Below are positions 32,233 through 41,139 of a stretch of DNA of 43,487 bases, piece after piece. The DNA is from CAYVTZ01 sp964454685 (lineage in GTDB: Bacteria; Bacillota; Clostridia; Christensenellales; Christensenellaceae): contig CAYVTZ010000025.1 of NCBI GenBank assembly GCA_964454685.1, forward strand, positions 1-43,487, in the 5' to 3' direction. The notes below the pieces were generated by a model. It had not been told where the DNA came from. It saw only the letters and a program-made list of their open reading frames with translations, and searched no databases. Position 1 is the stretch's first letter; the number at the start of each line of letters is the position of its first letter. Position numbers and translations under genes: made by a program.

Positions 32233-34125
32233 ATGTATAACAATCGGAGAGGCTACAATCGCTCGAATTACAGCCGTTACAATCGCCAATCGTCCGGATA
32301 TGGCGGCGGATATGGGAGGCGCAGAGGATTGCGCGTGAATCCGAGGTTCTTTGTATTGATTGGTGTGATTGCAGCGGCTGTGGTGGTGCTGATCTTGTTT
32401 TTGAATTGGGATGCAATCGTCCCGCAGCAGCAGCCGGAGGCGGAGACAGTGATCTCCAATTTGCAGACGCCGCCGCCGCAAGAGACGCCGCAACCCACAG
32501 AGCAGCCGAGTGAGCAGCCTGCGGGGCTTTTGCCGATGGCGGTGGACAGCACGCAGCCCTCAGCATTCGGCATCGAGGCGCAACTGAACGTGGATGGACA
32601 GAATGTGGACAGTTACACGCGTTCTGAGCCTATTTCATTTGGGGATGCAACCGCTTATACTCAGGCGGAGGGCATTGTGACCTTCCGCGGAAATAATTGG
32701 CGCAATACTGCAACCTATGGCAACGCGATTGTGAGCGAAAAGAAGCTGACAAAGGTTTGGACAAAAGTGACGGGCAATTTACCCAAGGACTATGGCACCG
32801 GGTTTTGGTCGGGCAGCGGCTGGACGGGACAAGGCATGGCGGTGCGCTGGCCTGCAGAGATGCTGGCGCAGATGAATCTGAATGACGACAAAAAAAACAA
32901 AGAAAATTTGGTGGAAATCATTTACCCGACGCTGGATGGGGAAGTGTATTTTTTAGACCTTGAGGACGGAAAAAAGACGAGAGACAACATCAGCATTGGC
33001 TTGCCCTTTAAAGGTGCCGGAGCGCTGGACCCGCGTGGATATCCGCTGCTTTACTTGGGAGCGGGAGATGCGACGCCTGCCAGAGACGGCAAGGAGCGCA
33101 AGGTGCAGGAGTTCTTTATCTACGATTTGTTTAAGAACCAGCAACTTTATTCTCTGGGAAAATATCCGGATGCTTTTGCGCCGCGCGACTGGCACGCATA
33201 TGATTCTTCCGTACTGGTAGACGCGGCGACGGATACGTTGATTGTGCCGGCGGAGAACGGCATTTTGTATACGCTGAAGCTCAATACGCAGGTGGACGCG
33301 GCGACGGGAAGTGTGACAGTGAACCCTACAGATGTGGTCAAAATGCGTTACACGACTCAACGCTCGCGTAACGGCATGACATCCGAGGTGATCAATGATA
33401 GCGGTGCGAAGGTGCAGCAGCTGGAGGACAGCTATTGGCTGGGCATGGAGGCAAGCGCGGTCACGTGGGGACAATGGCTTTATATTTCGGATAATGCCGG
33501 GGATATGCTGTGCATCGATCTCAATACGATGCAGATTGTGTGGGTGCAGGATATTTTAGATGATTCCAACAGCACGCCGATTTTGGAGGTGGTGGACGGG
33601 CATCCGTACTTGTATATTTCCACCTCACTGCATTGGACGGCGGACGGCGAAAAGAAGGGCATCATTCCTGTGTGGAAGCTGGATGCGATTACAGGCGAAG
33701 TGGTTTGGCGCAAGGATTTCAACTGCAATACGGTGGATGGACTGTCCGGCGGTGTGGAGGGTACCGGCTTGCTGGGAACCAACGACATCAGCGACCTTGT
33801 GATTTATCCCATTGCGCGCACACCGGACGTAGAAAACGGCTTGCTGGTGGCATTAAACAAGCAGACGGGCGAGGTGGTTTGGCAGTATGAAATGGGCACC
33901 TACGCATGGAGTTCTCCCGTGGCGGTGTATGACAGCCAAAGCCAGACGACATACCTGATTATTTGCGATACCAAGGGAAATATGTTCCTGCTGGACGGCA
34001 AAACAGGAGAGAAATTGAACGAACTGAACATAGGTTCAAATGTTGAAGCTTCGCCGTTTGTATATAACGATATGATCGTTGTGGGAACGCGTGATGAGAA
34101 TATTATTGGCGTGAAAATTTCATAA
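32233..34125 (+). CDS. Membrane-anchored PQQ-type beta-propeller protein with Arg/Tyr/Gly-rich cytoplasmic tail
   Basis: A 630-residue protein in three parts. Residues 1-36 are low-complexity, with nine Arg, six Tyr, six Asn, several Gly and no acidic residue (starts MYNNRRGYNRSNYSRYNRQS). A membrane segment follows at about 39-57. The rest is extracytoplasmic: a Gln/Pro/Glu/Thr linker (to about 100) and a WD40/PQQ-like propeller with repeated phrases such as LDGEVYFLDLEDGK, GDMLCIDLNTMQIVW, LDAITGEVVWRKD, LNKQTGEVVWQYE and GNMFLLDGKTGEKL. PQQ binding itself is not implied; many such propellers act as scaffolds or in envelope assembly. Ribosome binding site AAAGGA. The next gene follows by 17 bp. 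Confidence 0.85.
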   Translation: MYNNRRGYNRSNYSRYNRQSSGYGGGYGRRRGLRVNPRFFVLIGVIAAAVVVLILFLNWDAIVPQQQPEAETVISNLQTPPPQETPQPTEQPSEQPAGLLPMAVDSTQPSAFGIEAQLNVDGQNVDSYTRSEPISFGDATAYTQAEGIVTFRGNNWRNTATYGNAIVSEKKLTKVWTKVTGNLPKDYGTGFWSGSGWTGQGMAVRWPAEMLAQMNLNDDKKNKENLVEIIYPTLDGEVYFLDLEDGKKTRDNISIGLPFKGAGALDPRGYPLLYLGAGDATPARDGKERKVQEFFIYDLFKNQQLYSLGKYPDAFAPRDWHAYDSSVLVDAATDTLIVPAENGILYTLKLNTQVDAATGSVTVNPTDVVKMRYTTQRSRNGMTSEVINDSGAKVQQLEDSYWLGMEASAVTWGQWLYISDNAGDMLCIDLNTMQIVWVQDILDDSNSTPILEVVDGHPYLYISTSLHWTADGEKKGIIPVWKLDAITGEVVWRKDFNCNTVDGLSGGVEGTGLLGTNDISDLVIYPIARTPDVENGLLVALNKQTGEVVWQYEMGTYAWSSPVAVYDSQSQTTYLIICDTKGNMFLLDGKTGEKLNELNIGSNVEASPFVYNDMIVVGTRDENIIGVKIS

Positions 34126-34142
34126 GCAGATAGGAGGCAGAT

Positions 34143-34934
34143 ATGGCCGGAAGCATTTTAAGCGATGATGTGCGGTTTCATTTACAGGTTAAGACGGGTG
34201 ATGTCGGAGAATATGCGCTGTTGTGCGGCGATCCGGGTCGCGTGCCGCTGATTGCGCAATACTTGGAGGATGCAAAATTTGTGGCTTCCAATCGTGAATA
34301 TGTGACATATACCGGAAAGTTGGACGGAGTTGCGGTCTCTGTGGTATCGACAGGCATTGGCGGCCCTTCATCGGCGATTTGCGTGGAAGAACTTGCCATG
34401 TGTGGCACTCACACCTTTTTGCGTGTGGGAACCAGCGGCGGTATGCGCGGCGATGTGGTAGGCGGCGATTTGGTTATTGCCAGTGCTGCCGTGCGCGACG
34501 ATGGCACCAGTCGGGAGTATTTGCCGCTGTCTTACCCCGCGGCGGCGGATTTTGATGTGACGATGGCGCTGTATCAGGCGGCACAGGAACATTGCGATGG
34601 CAGTGTTGGAAACAAGGTGCATGTGGGTGTGGTGCAGAGCAAGGACTCCTTTTACGGCGAGACCAACCCCGCGTGGATGCCCGTGGAGGACTTTTTGAAT
34701 GAGAAGTGGAAGGCATATCTGCGCTGTGGGTGTCTGACATCCGAAATGGAATGTGCCGCGATTTACGCGGTGGCTGCTGCGCGCGGGCTGCGTGCGGGGG
34801 GCGTGATGTTGGCTATTTGGAATGTGGAACACGCGAAGGATCCAAGCATGGAACTGATTGTGAGCCATGATGTGGATCGCGCCATTCGGTGCGGCGTGGG
34901 TGCGGTGCGTCGGCTGATTGCAATGCAGAAATAA
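34143..34934 (+). CDS. udp: Uridine phosphorylase-like nucleoside phosphorylase
   Basis: A 263-residue member of the NP-I nucleoside phosphorylase family. Landmarks are LLCGDPGRVPLIA near the N-terminus (phosphate site), STGIGGPSSAICVEEL, VGTSGG, the KDSFYGETNP segment and LTSEMECAAIY for ribose binding, which points to uridine phosphorylase rather than DeoD. It would release uracil and ribose-1-phosphate from uridine. Ribosome binding site AGGAGG. It is probably cotranscribed with the preceding propeller gene, although no functional link is evident. A terminator follows at once. Confidence 0.85.
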   Translation: MAGSILSDDVRFHLQVKTGDVGEYALLCGDPGRVPLIAQYLEDAKFVASNREYVTYTGKLDGVAVSVVSTGIGGPSSAICVEELAMCGTHTFLRVGTSGGMRGDVVGGDLVIASAAVRDDGTSREYLPLSYPAAADFDVTMALYQAAQEHCDGSVGNKVHVGVVQSKDSFYGETNPAWMPVEDFLNEKWKAYLRCGCLTSEMECAAIYAVAAARGLRAGGVMLAIWNVEHAKDPSMELIVSHDVDRAIRCGVGAVRRLIAMQK

Positions 34935-34948
34935 AAAACAGATATGAG

Positions 34949-34982
34949 AGACTGCCGGATATTGATACGGCAGTCTTTTTTT
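34949..34982 (+). terminator. Terminator after the nucleoside phosphorylase gene
   Basis: AGACTGCCG (34949-34957) pairs with CGGCAGTCT (34968-34976), followed by a run of T. Confidence 0.88.
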
Positions 34983-35152
34983 GCGGAGAGGAACCGGGTG
35001 AGATGCGGTAGAGACGCGGGGGGATATGGTGGGGGATTTGTGGCGCATGACACAGGGAGTTGCGGGTGAGGACATAGCTGTGACGGATATGGGTGCGGCA
35101 GGCTCGCATCTATGAATTTCAACGCGGCAGGTGAAATTTTGCAACGTGCATC

Positions 35153-35181
35153 TTGACAGCGTAAAACTAGAGTTGTATAGT
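35153..35181 (+). promoter_or_regulatory. Promoter of the PadR operon
   Basis: TTGACA (35153-35158), 17-bp spacer, TATAGT (35176-35181). The following palindrome overlaps the end of the -10 box. The 170 bp between the preceding terminator and this promoter contain no gene I can support. Confidence 0.8.
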
Positions 35182-35202
35182 TATATCGTAAGCCGATATA
35201 AC
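35180..35202. promoter_or_regulatory. PadR-type operator palindrome
   Basis: GTTATATCG (35180-35188) and CGATATAAC (35194-35202) form a perfect nine-base inverted repeat around TAAGC. It overlaps the -10 box and transcription start, the expected site for autorepression by the PadR protein encoded 30 bp downstream. Confidence 0.75.
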
Positions 35203-35231
35203 GGCAAGCGAAATAGATAGGAGGGCGCGAG

Positions 35232-35555
35232 ATGCCGGAAGTAACAGGGGCATTGACAGAGGCGGTGTTTTATATTTTATTGGCGTTGCAGCAGCCCAAG
35301 CATGGCTATGGAATTATGCAGGAGACGGAGGAACTGTCATCCGGCAGGGTTCGATTGGCGGCGGGAACGCTGTATGGCGCGCTGTCGACCATGCAAGAAA
35401 AAGGCTGGATTCGCGCGATCAACGGGGAGCAGACCGGACGCAAAAAACTATACGAGATCTCAAGCACGGGGCAGAGTGTGCTACGCGCGGAACTGGATCG
35501 ACTGCGGGAACTGCTGAAAAACGGAGAGCGCATTTTGGGAGGGAATATGCAATGA
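35232..35555 (+). CDS. PadR-family transcriptional regulator
   Basis: A 107-residue winged-helix regulator of the small PadR (subfamily 2) type. The helix-turn-helix begins EAVFYILLALQQPKHGYGIM and continues through RLAAGTLYGALSTMQEKGWI, the recognition helix; a short C-terminal helix (SVLRAELDRLRELLKNGERI) serves dimerisation. Ribosome binding site AGGAGGG. Its stop overlaps the next start by four bases (ATGA). With the DUF2812 partner and palindrome upstream, it forms a typical autorepressed sensor unit; the ligand is unknown. Confidence 0.92.
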   Translation: MPEVTGALTEAVFYILLALQQPKHGYGIMQETEELSSGRVRLAAGTLYGALSTMQEKGWIRAINGEQTGRKKLYEISSTGQSVLRAELDRLRELLKNGERILGGNMQ

Positions 35556-36094
35556 GAAAGACAATACACAAACTTTTTTGGGCTTGGGAGTATGAAAAGG
35601 AAGAAGAATGGCTGAATCATATGGAGACACTGGGGCTTTCGCTGGTGTCGGTGGGCTGGTGCCGATACGTTTTTGAGCAATCACAAGCGGAGTCGTACAG
35701 CTATCGCTTGGAGCTGCTGGAAAACCATCCCACGCACCTTGAAAGCGAGCACTATATCACATTCATGGAGGGAACCGGCGCACAGTATTTGGGCAATGTG
35801 ATGCGCTGGGCGTACTTTCGCAAGGAAAAGCGGCTGGGTACATTTGAGGTATTCTCTGACTATACCTCGCGCATCAAGCATTTGAACCGCATTTTGACAC
35901 TGCTTGGAACGCTGTCATTGGCTGAGCTGGCCATTGGCATGAGCAATGTTGTGATGGGATACACCTTGAACGCTCCGGTCAATGCAGTATTGGGAGCAGT
36001 ATGCCTTGCAGTGGGAGGGATGCTGACGTATGGATTTATTCGTATTCTATGCAAAAAAAAAAAGTTGGCTAAGGAAAAACGCATCTTTGAGTAA
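35552..36094 (+). CDS. DUF2812 membrane protein
   Basis: A 180-residue protein of the DUF2812 type, commonly encoded beside PadR regulators. The N-terminal half is soluble, with the recurring EEEWLNHMETLGLSL and GWCRYVFEQ, and there are two C-terminal membrane segments (about 110-130 and 140-165) before a Lys-rich end containing a run of ten A residues in the DNA at about 36052-36062. It is translationally coupled to PadR. Function unknown; by context it probably acts as a membrane partner or target of the regulator. Confidence 0.85.
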   Translation: MRKTIHKLFWAWEYEKEEEWLNHMETLGLSLVSVGWCRYVFEQSQAESYSYRLELLENHPTHLESEHYITFMEGTGAQYLGNVMRWAYFRKEKRLGTFEVFSDYTSRIKHLNRILTLLGTLSLAELAIGMSNVVMGYTLNAPVNAVLGAVCLAVGGMLTYGFIRILCKKKKLAKEKRIFE

Positions 36095-36139
36095 AACATG
36101 GATGCCAAATAAATTTTGATAGCCTTGTTTGATGCCGAC

Positions 36140-36916
36140 CTAGAGTTGTATTTCGCCCTTTAAATAGCAGACAGCCTTACCGCCGATTTTGACGCGGTCA
36201 CCGTCTGACTCACAAAACAACGTACCGCCGCGCGACGAAAGCTGTTGTGCGGTCATTCTTTTCTTGCGCAGGCGTTCGCTCCAAAAAGGAATGAGCGTAC
36301 TGTGCGCCGAGCCTGTGACGGGATCCTCGGCAACACCGGCATTGGGCGCAAAAAAGCGGGAAACGAAATCACAGGAATCCCCAGCTGCCGTTACAATGAC
36401 GGCAAAACCGATGGATTGATTGACGGCGCGCAACGCTGCGAAGTCCGGTTGCAAGTTTGCTACATCTTGCTCGGTGGGGAGCAGCGCCAGTAAATCACGC
36501 GAGAGGTGCGTTTCCAGCACCTGACAGCCCAGAGCCTGCGCAAGCGTCAAAGGTGCATCGACGGGTTTAGGCATACGGGCGGGAAAGTCCATCACCAACC
36601 GATCATCTTGACGTGTGACCGTGAGTATGCCGCTTTGCGTGTCGAAACAAATGCTGTCTTGCTGTGTTTGACCTAGCAGCACAAACGCTGTTGCAAGCGT
36701 GGCATGCCCGCAAAGATCGATCTCCGTTTCCGGGGTGAACCATCGGAGCTGATAGCCTTGACCAGTGGGCAACGCAAATGCGGTTTCTGAAAGATTGTTT
36801 TCCTGTGCGATCCGCTGCATCAGATCGGCAGACAGCGCCCGATCCGGCAGACAGACTCCTGCCGGATTACCGCGGAACAGCTCATCCGCAAATGCGTCGA
36901 TGACATAATACTGCAC
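36140..36916 (-). CDS. PhzF-family (YddE-like) isomerase
   Basis: A 258-residue diaminopimelate epimerase-fold protein. The catalytic Glu lies in NLSETAF near residue 44, FRGNPAGVC near 14-22 is the family signature, CGHATLATAFVL marks the active-site loop, and DPVTGSAHSTL closes the C-terminal domain. PhzF itself isomerises a phenazine intermediate; most relatives have unknown substrates. A GTG start at 36916 is chosen: it follows GGGGA by five bases and overlaps the last base of the upstream stop codon (TAGTG), so translation is coupled. A GTG at 36928 has no ribosome binding site. Confidence 0.85.
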   Translation of the reverse strand: MQYYVIDAFADELFRGNPAGVCLPDRALSADLMQRIAQENNLSETAFALPTGQGYQLRWFTPETEIDLCGHATLATAFVLLGQTQQDSICFDTQSGILTVTRQDDRLVMDFPARMPKPVDAPLTLAQALGCQVLETHLSRDLLALLPTEQDVANLQPDFAALRAVNQSIGFAVIVTAAGDSCDFVSRFFAPNAGVAEDPVTGSAHSTLIPFWSERLRKKRMTAQQLSSRGGTLFCESDGDRVKIGGKAVCYLKGEIQL

Positions 36917-38508
36917 TATTTTCCCCACTTATCGCTGAGAGCATTGATTTGGTCTGCAAATTTTGCAAGGTCCTTGTTTGCACCACCCTTGCAAAGATCG
37001 ATCACGCGCAGCAAACGTTTTCCGGCTTCGAGCAACCTTTGGAAGGTAGTCTGACTGCGCTGATCTTTCGGCTTGACGTGCTCCGGAACGATCCCTTCAC
37101 GCAAGAGCACATCTTGAACGAGGTCGTGTTCCTCGCTATATAGAGGTGAACTGGCGCGGATGCCGCGCTCTTGAACCAAATCAACGAACGCCTGACAAGT
37201 GCTGTCCTCGCCGTGCACGACGAAAACGTGGCGCGGCTTAGGCGAAAATGCGTCTAAAAAGCGAAACAGTCCGGCTTGATCGGCGTGACCGCTGATGCCT
37301 TCTAATTGCTCGATCTGCGCCTTGACCTCAATGGTCTCACCAAACAGCTTGACAAACGGTGCACCGTCTAATATCGCGCGGCCTGTTGTCCCGACGGCCT
37401 GATATCCTACAAAGACAATGGTTGATTCCGGGCGCCATAGATTGTGCTTGAGGTGATGCTTAATACGTCCGGCCTCGCACATGCCTGAAGCAGAAATAAT
37501 GACACTGGGTCGCTTTAAGAAGTTGATTGCGCGGGAATCATCCGCACTGATCGACAACTTGAGCCCGTCAAACTTGATGGGGTTGATGCCTTGATTGACC
37601 AGCTCCATTGCCTCGGCATCAAAGCAATCCATGCGGTTTTCATTGAAAATATTGGTGGCAGCGTTGGCAAGCGGACTATCCACATGCACCTCGAAGCCAC
37701 CATGCCCCTTGACCATGTGATCCGCCTTGATCTTGCGCAGAAAATATAAAAGCTCCTGCGTTCTGCCCACGGCAAAGGAAGGAATGACCACATTGCCGCC
37801 GCGGTCAAATGTGCGTTGGATGACCTGTGCGAGATTGGTCGCGTAATCCGGCGGCGCATTGTGCAAACGCGTCCCGTAGGTGGATTCCATTACAACATAA
37901 TCCGCTTCTGTGAAGAACGCGGGGTCTTTGATCAAAGGCTGGTTGATGTTGCCGATGTCGCCGGAAAAGACGATTTTTCGCGTTTGACCGCCCTCAGCCA
38001 AGGTAACCAGTATGCTGGCGGAGCCTAGCAAATGCCCGACGTCGCGAAACTGTATCGTGATTCCATCGCAAACCGTTATGACATCTTCATAGCGCTGCGG
38101 CGCAAAATTGCGCAATATGGCTTCTGCATCCTGTGTGGTGTACATAGGCTCAATGAGTGTTTTGCCGGAACGCTTTCCTTTACGATTTTTCCACTCAGCT
38201 TCAAACTCTTGAATGTGCGCGGAATCTTTTAGCATAATACTGCAAAGATCGAACGTTGCCTCTGTTGCGTAAACACTGCCGCGAAAACCATACTTAGCGA
38301 GCAGCGGAAGCCTGCCGGAGTGATCGATGTGTGCGTGAGTTAGAAAGACATAGTCGAGCTGACTCACTGGAACGGGGATATCTTGCTTGGAATATTCGTC
38401 CTGCCCCTGGTGCATACCACAGTCGATGAGTATGTTTTTTCCGCATGCTTGCAGGAAATGGCAGCTTCCCGTTACTTCACGTGCTGCACCGTAAAAAGAT
38501 AACTTCAT
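36916..38508 (-). CDS. Beta-CASP metallo-beta-lactamase-fold protein, putative RNase
   Basis: A 530-residue CPSF-type nuclease-like protein. Zinc-binding HAHIDH is at residues 58-63; later motifs include a His in DVGHLLGSAS, an Asp in FSGDIGN, the beta-CASP segment with SFAVGRTQELLYFL, ASGMCEAGRIKHHL and SGHADQAGL near the C-terminus. Such proteins process RNA ends in archaea and many bacteria, though direct RNase activity here is inferred. A C-terminal extension of about 80 residues (RLLEAGKRLLRVI and beyond) is rich in charged helix. ATG 38508 with GGAGG is preferred to an upstream in-frame start. PhzF-like gene follows, coupled. Confidence 0.88.
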   Translation of the reverse strand: MKLSFYGAAREVTGSCHFLQACGKNILIDCGMHQGQDEYSKQDIPVPVSQLDYVFLTHAHIDHSGRLPLLAKYGFRGSVYATEATFDLCSIMLKDSAHIQEFEAEWKNRKGKRSGKTLIEPMYTTQDAEAILRNFAPQRYEDVITVCDGITIQFRDVGHLLGSASILVTLAEGGQTRKIVFSGDIGNINQPLIKDPAFFTEADYVVMESTYGTRLHNAPPDYATNLAQVIQRTFDRGGNVVIPSFAVGRTQELLYFLRKIKADHMVKGHGGFEVHVDSPLANAATNIFNENRMDCFDAEAMELVNQGINPIKFDGLKLSISADDSRAINFLKRPSVIISASGMCEAGRIKHHLKHNLWRPESTIVFVGYQAVGTTGRAILDGAPFVKLFGETIEVKAQIEQLEGISGHADQAGLFRFLDAFSPKPRHVFVVHGEDSTCQAFVDLVQERGIRASSPLYSEEHDLVQDVLLREGIVPEHVKPKDQRSQTTFQRLLEAGKRLLRVIDLCKGGANKDLAKFADQINALSDKWGK

Positions 38509-38596
38509 AATTGGCCTCCCTTGATTTGTGCATATATAGTGCAAAAATTATCCTGAACAGAATAAATGATTGCATGAAATACGGATTAATGTGAGC

Positions 38597-38638
38597 ATGC
38601 GCAGTGATTGCGCATTCGGATTCATTAAGAGTATTGTA
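38597..38638 (-). promoter_or_regulatory. Predicted promoter and leader dyad of the beta-CASP gene
   Basis: On the - strand a TG-G-TACAAT extended -10 box (hexamer 38638-38633) precedes a dyad, ATGCGCA (38597-38603) with TGCGCAT (38609-38615), in the predicted leader about 90 nt before the start codon. The dyad could be an operator or an mRNA hairpin. Confidence 0.4.
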
Positions 38639-38709
38639 CCACAAAATGGTGAAAAACAATAGAATTGTATCCGGAAAGCAGGACATGTGCGCAGCGCGGG
38701 GTATTCTTG

Positions 38710-40248
38710 TTATGCGTTGGCTTGGGGCTTCTTTTTGCGGTTTTTGAGGCTGCGCATCAGGGTGCGCAGGGAATCGACGCGCATGAGGTAGATGCACAGG
38801 AAATATGTACCCAAGCCCGCAAACCCGCTGATCAGCAGACGTGCAAGACTTTGAGAGAACACCAATTCTTCCATGGGCAGTAGTGCCAGCACAACAAAGG
38901 TAACAGCTAGGCACGCGCCCGCGCTGACGATGATACGCAGCAGTTGGCCGCCTCGCACCCCGATTTTACCAATGCGCGCGCGCAGTATGGCAAGCAACAG
39001 CAGCATTCCGACAAAACTGGCTACGGAGGTTGCAAGCGTAAGACCCGGTGCGCCGAGCGGCCCTTTGAGCAGGATATCCAGCACGATATTGAGTGATACC
39101 GAGACCATACCAACGATCATAGGAATGCGGGTGAGCTGCAGGGAATAAAACACGCGAGACAGGAAATTGCGCGAACCAAACGCGAATACTCCTAAAATAT
39201 AGAACGCGAATACCGGTCCGGTAAACAGAGTATCTTGGGCAGTGAAATTGCCGCGCTGAAAGAACACGCCAACGATGTTTGCGCTGTTGATGACAGCGAT
39301 GGCGATGATGGGCAAGGTGATGAGCGCAATGAGCTCCAAAGACTGACGCACGGCATCCTTGAGCTTATCGTGACGGCCTTCCGCCGCATATTGACTGAGC
39401 TGTGAAAACATGATGGTGGTAAGCGGTACAACGAGCACGCCCAGCACCGTTTGCACCAACACATAGCTTTTGCTTAAGGCAGTGGAAACACCGATACCCA
39501 TGCTGTTGCCGAAGAATTTATCCGTGAGCTGATTGACCTCATCGAATGCGAGACTGATTAAGGCAGGCACTGCAAGCAAAAAAGTGCGCTTGACTTCCGG
39601 GCTTTTGCTTTTCAAGGAGCGCTCATACTTGAAGTTTCCGCGCAGGAAGGGGCACAGTATGAGAACCTGCACCACTGCGGCGCATGCGGTGCCGATGGCG
39701 ACTGCCTCAATGCGTTTGAACATGACGCAGGCGAATATCACGCAGAAGCTGATTGCAAAGCCCATAAGCTGTTCCGGAACGAAGTGCTTGCGTGCGTTGA
39801 GAGTATTGACAAACACGCCTGTGATGGCCCAGAAAATGAGCGACGGATACATAAAACGCGTGAGCTGCACCGTGAGGGTGTAGCTTTCGCTCCCGTAACA
39901 GATGAGCGCGGCAAGCTGTGGTGCAAACAAGAAGGCGAGCGCACTGACCAGAATCGCCACGAGAATATATAGATTTAAAATGTTGTTTGCGTAGGTGTTT
40001 GCCTTACTTTCGCCGCCGATGGTACGCTGTTTGGAATACATCGGGATGTATGTGGAAGCGATGGCGACGCTGAAAAACATGGTAAACACACTGAACAAAC
40101 TGAAGGCGTTGGCATAAGCGTCGCTGGCGATGGTCTGACCAAAATAGGCGGCCAGAATCATTTCGCGCACGAAACCGAACAGTTTGCTCAGCAATATGAT
40201 AAAACTAAGCATCAATGAAGTTTTGATTGCTTTGCCCTGCGTTGACAT
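38710..40248 (-). CDS. murJ: Lipid II flippase MurJ (MviN family)
   Basis: A 512-residue multi-spanning membrane protein of the MOP exporter superfamily that flips lipid II for peptidoglycan synthesis. The N-terminus (LLSKLFGFVREMILAAYFG) is the MviN signature, and about 14 hydrophobic segments follow, with conserved pieces SLAFDEVNQLTDKFF, and VVPLTTIMFSQLSQYAAEG. The C-terminus ends in a basic tail (RSLKNRKKKPQANA). It begins three bases after the stop of the upstream kinase-like gene, so it is in the same operon. It may alternatively serve polysaccharide export, but the N-terminal signature favours MurJ. Confidence 0.88.
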   Translation of the reverse strand: MSTQGKAIKTSLMLSFIILLSKLFGFVREMILAAYFGQTIASDAYANAFSLFSVFTMFFSVAIASTYIPMYSKQRTIGGESKANTYANNILNLYILVAILVSALAFLFAPQLAALICYGSESYTLTVQLTRFMYPSLIFWAITGVFVNTLNARKHFVPEQLMGFAISFCVIFACVMFKRIEAVAIGTACAAVVQVLILCPFLRGNFKYERSLKSKSPEVKRTFLLAVPALISLAFDEVNQLTDKFFGNSMGIGVSTALSKSYVLVQTVLGVLVVPLTTIMFSQLSQYAAEGRHDKLKDAVRQSLELIALITLPIIAIAVINSANIVGVFFQRGNFTAQDTLFTGPVFAFYILGVFAFGSRNFLSRVFYSLQLTRIPMIVGMVSVSLNIVLDILLKGPLGAPGLTLATSVASFVGMLLLLAILRARIGKIGVRGGQLLRIIVSAGACLAVTFVVLALLPMEELVFSQSLARLLISGFAGLGTYFLCIYLMRVDSLRTLMRSLKNRKKKPQANA

Positions 40249-40251
40249 AGG

Positions 40252-41139
40252 CTATTTGACCTGCAAGAAGGTGTGCGGTACTTTGCGATCCAGAATGTCT
40301 GCAAGGCGATATTTCGCGCTGGCAATGATGACCGTAGTGCCGCTTTTGAGCGGTTCTTTCGCATAGGCAAGCTTTGCCTTGGCACCGTTTGCACCCATTC
40401 GTGAAGCGCCGTTGCAGCACTGCATCAGCGCATCGATTTTTTGCTCGATCTCTTCATAAGACGGCGCGATGACCTCCTCGACCAATGTGGAAGGATCGGC
40501 AGGATCGGCATAGATGCCCTTGACGCTGGTGAGCAGCACCAGAGTTTGCGCATTGACAAGACGCGCGACAACAGCCGCAGTTTCATCGTTATCCACACAT
40601 TCGACGACATGCTCGGTCTTATCCTTGAGATTGAGCAGTTCCATACGCATATTTTCTGTATCTGAAACTGCGTCATTATAATTGATGATCGGAATGGCGT
40701 TCTGATTGGCCGCAGAAAAAAGCAGATTGCGGATGTGGTTTGCCTTACGCTCATCGTTAAAGTGGCTGTGCTCCACCAGCACCTGACGCACCGAGAACTT
40801 CGGGTTGATGAACTGGCGATACATAGACATCAAAATAGGCTGCCCCTGAGCGGAGTAGGCTGTTTTGATGGCATCCAGATTGCCTTTTAATTCGCGTCCG
40901 CCGTTGCGCTTCATATAATCGATTCGACCGATTTCCGTGGCGCCGGAGGAGACTAGGATCATACCCGGCTGCAAATCATTCGCAAGCCGCGAGAAAATAT
41001 TGTAATCGATGTCGTTATCTTCCTTGCGGATCAGTGCCATGGAGCCGATTTTTACGACGACATCAAAGTTGATGGTTGCTTCGTTCGCATTTTGCACGGG
41101 AAAGTTTGAGAAACTTTCCTTTTTCTTGGTTGTGGACAT
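40252..41139 (-). CDS. Amino acid kinase family protein, divergent glutamate 5-kinase-like
   Basis: A 295-residue amino acid kinase. ProB-like segments include FDVVVKIGSMAL near the N-terminus, ILVSSGATEIGR, RQVLVEHSHFND, AIPIINYNDAVSD, and an ATP-site region LVLLTSVKGIYADPADPS. It has no PUA domain and no proA neighbour, and the usual GTGGM-type phrase is replaced by CCNGASRMGANGAKAKLA. Thus phosphorylation of glutamate is not assured; a carbamate, aspartate or nucleotide kinase-like function is also possible. Ribosome binding site GAGAGGAA. It heads a two-gene unit with murJ, with a good promoter upstream. Confidence 0.7.
   Translation of the reverse strand: MSTTKKKESFSNFPVQNANEATINFDVVVKIGSMALIRKEDNDIDYNIFSRLANDLQPGMILVSSGATEIGRIDYMKRNGGRELKGNLDAIKTAYSAQGQPILMSMYRQFINPKFSVRQVLVEHSHFNDERKANHIRNLLFSAANQNAIPIINYNDAVSDTENMRMELLNLKDKTEHVVECVDNDETAAVVARLVNAQTLVLLTSVKGIYADPADPSTLVEEVIAPSYEEIEQKIDALMQCCNGASRMGANGAKAKLAYAKEPLKSGTTVIIASAKYRLADILDRKVPHTFLQVK

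Noticed and set aside
32233..34125. A PQQ-dependent alcohol dehydrogenase
   Set aside because: The propeller has PQQ-type repeats, but there is no visible cytochrome site, no vicinal disulfide Cys pair, and it is tethered by an N-terminal membrane segment. A scaffold role is as likely.
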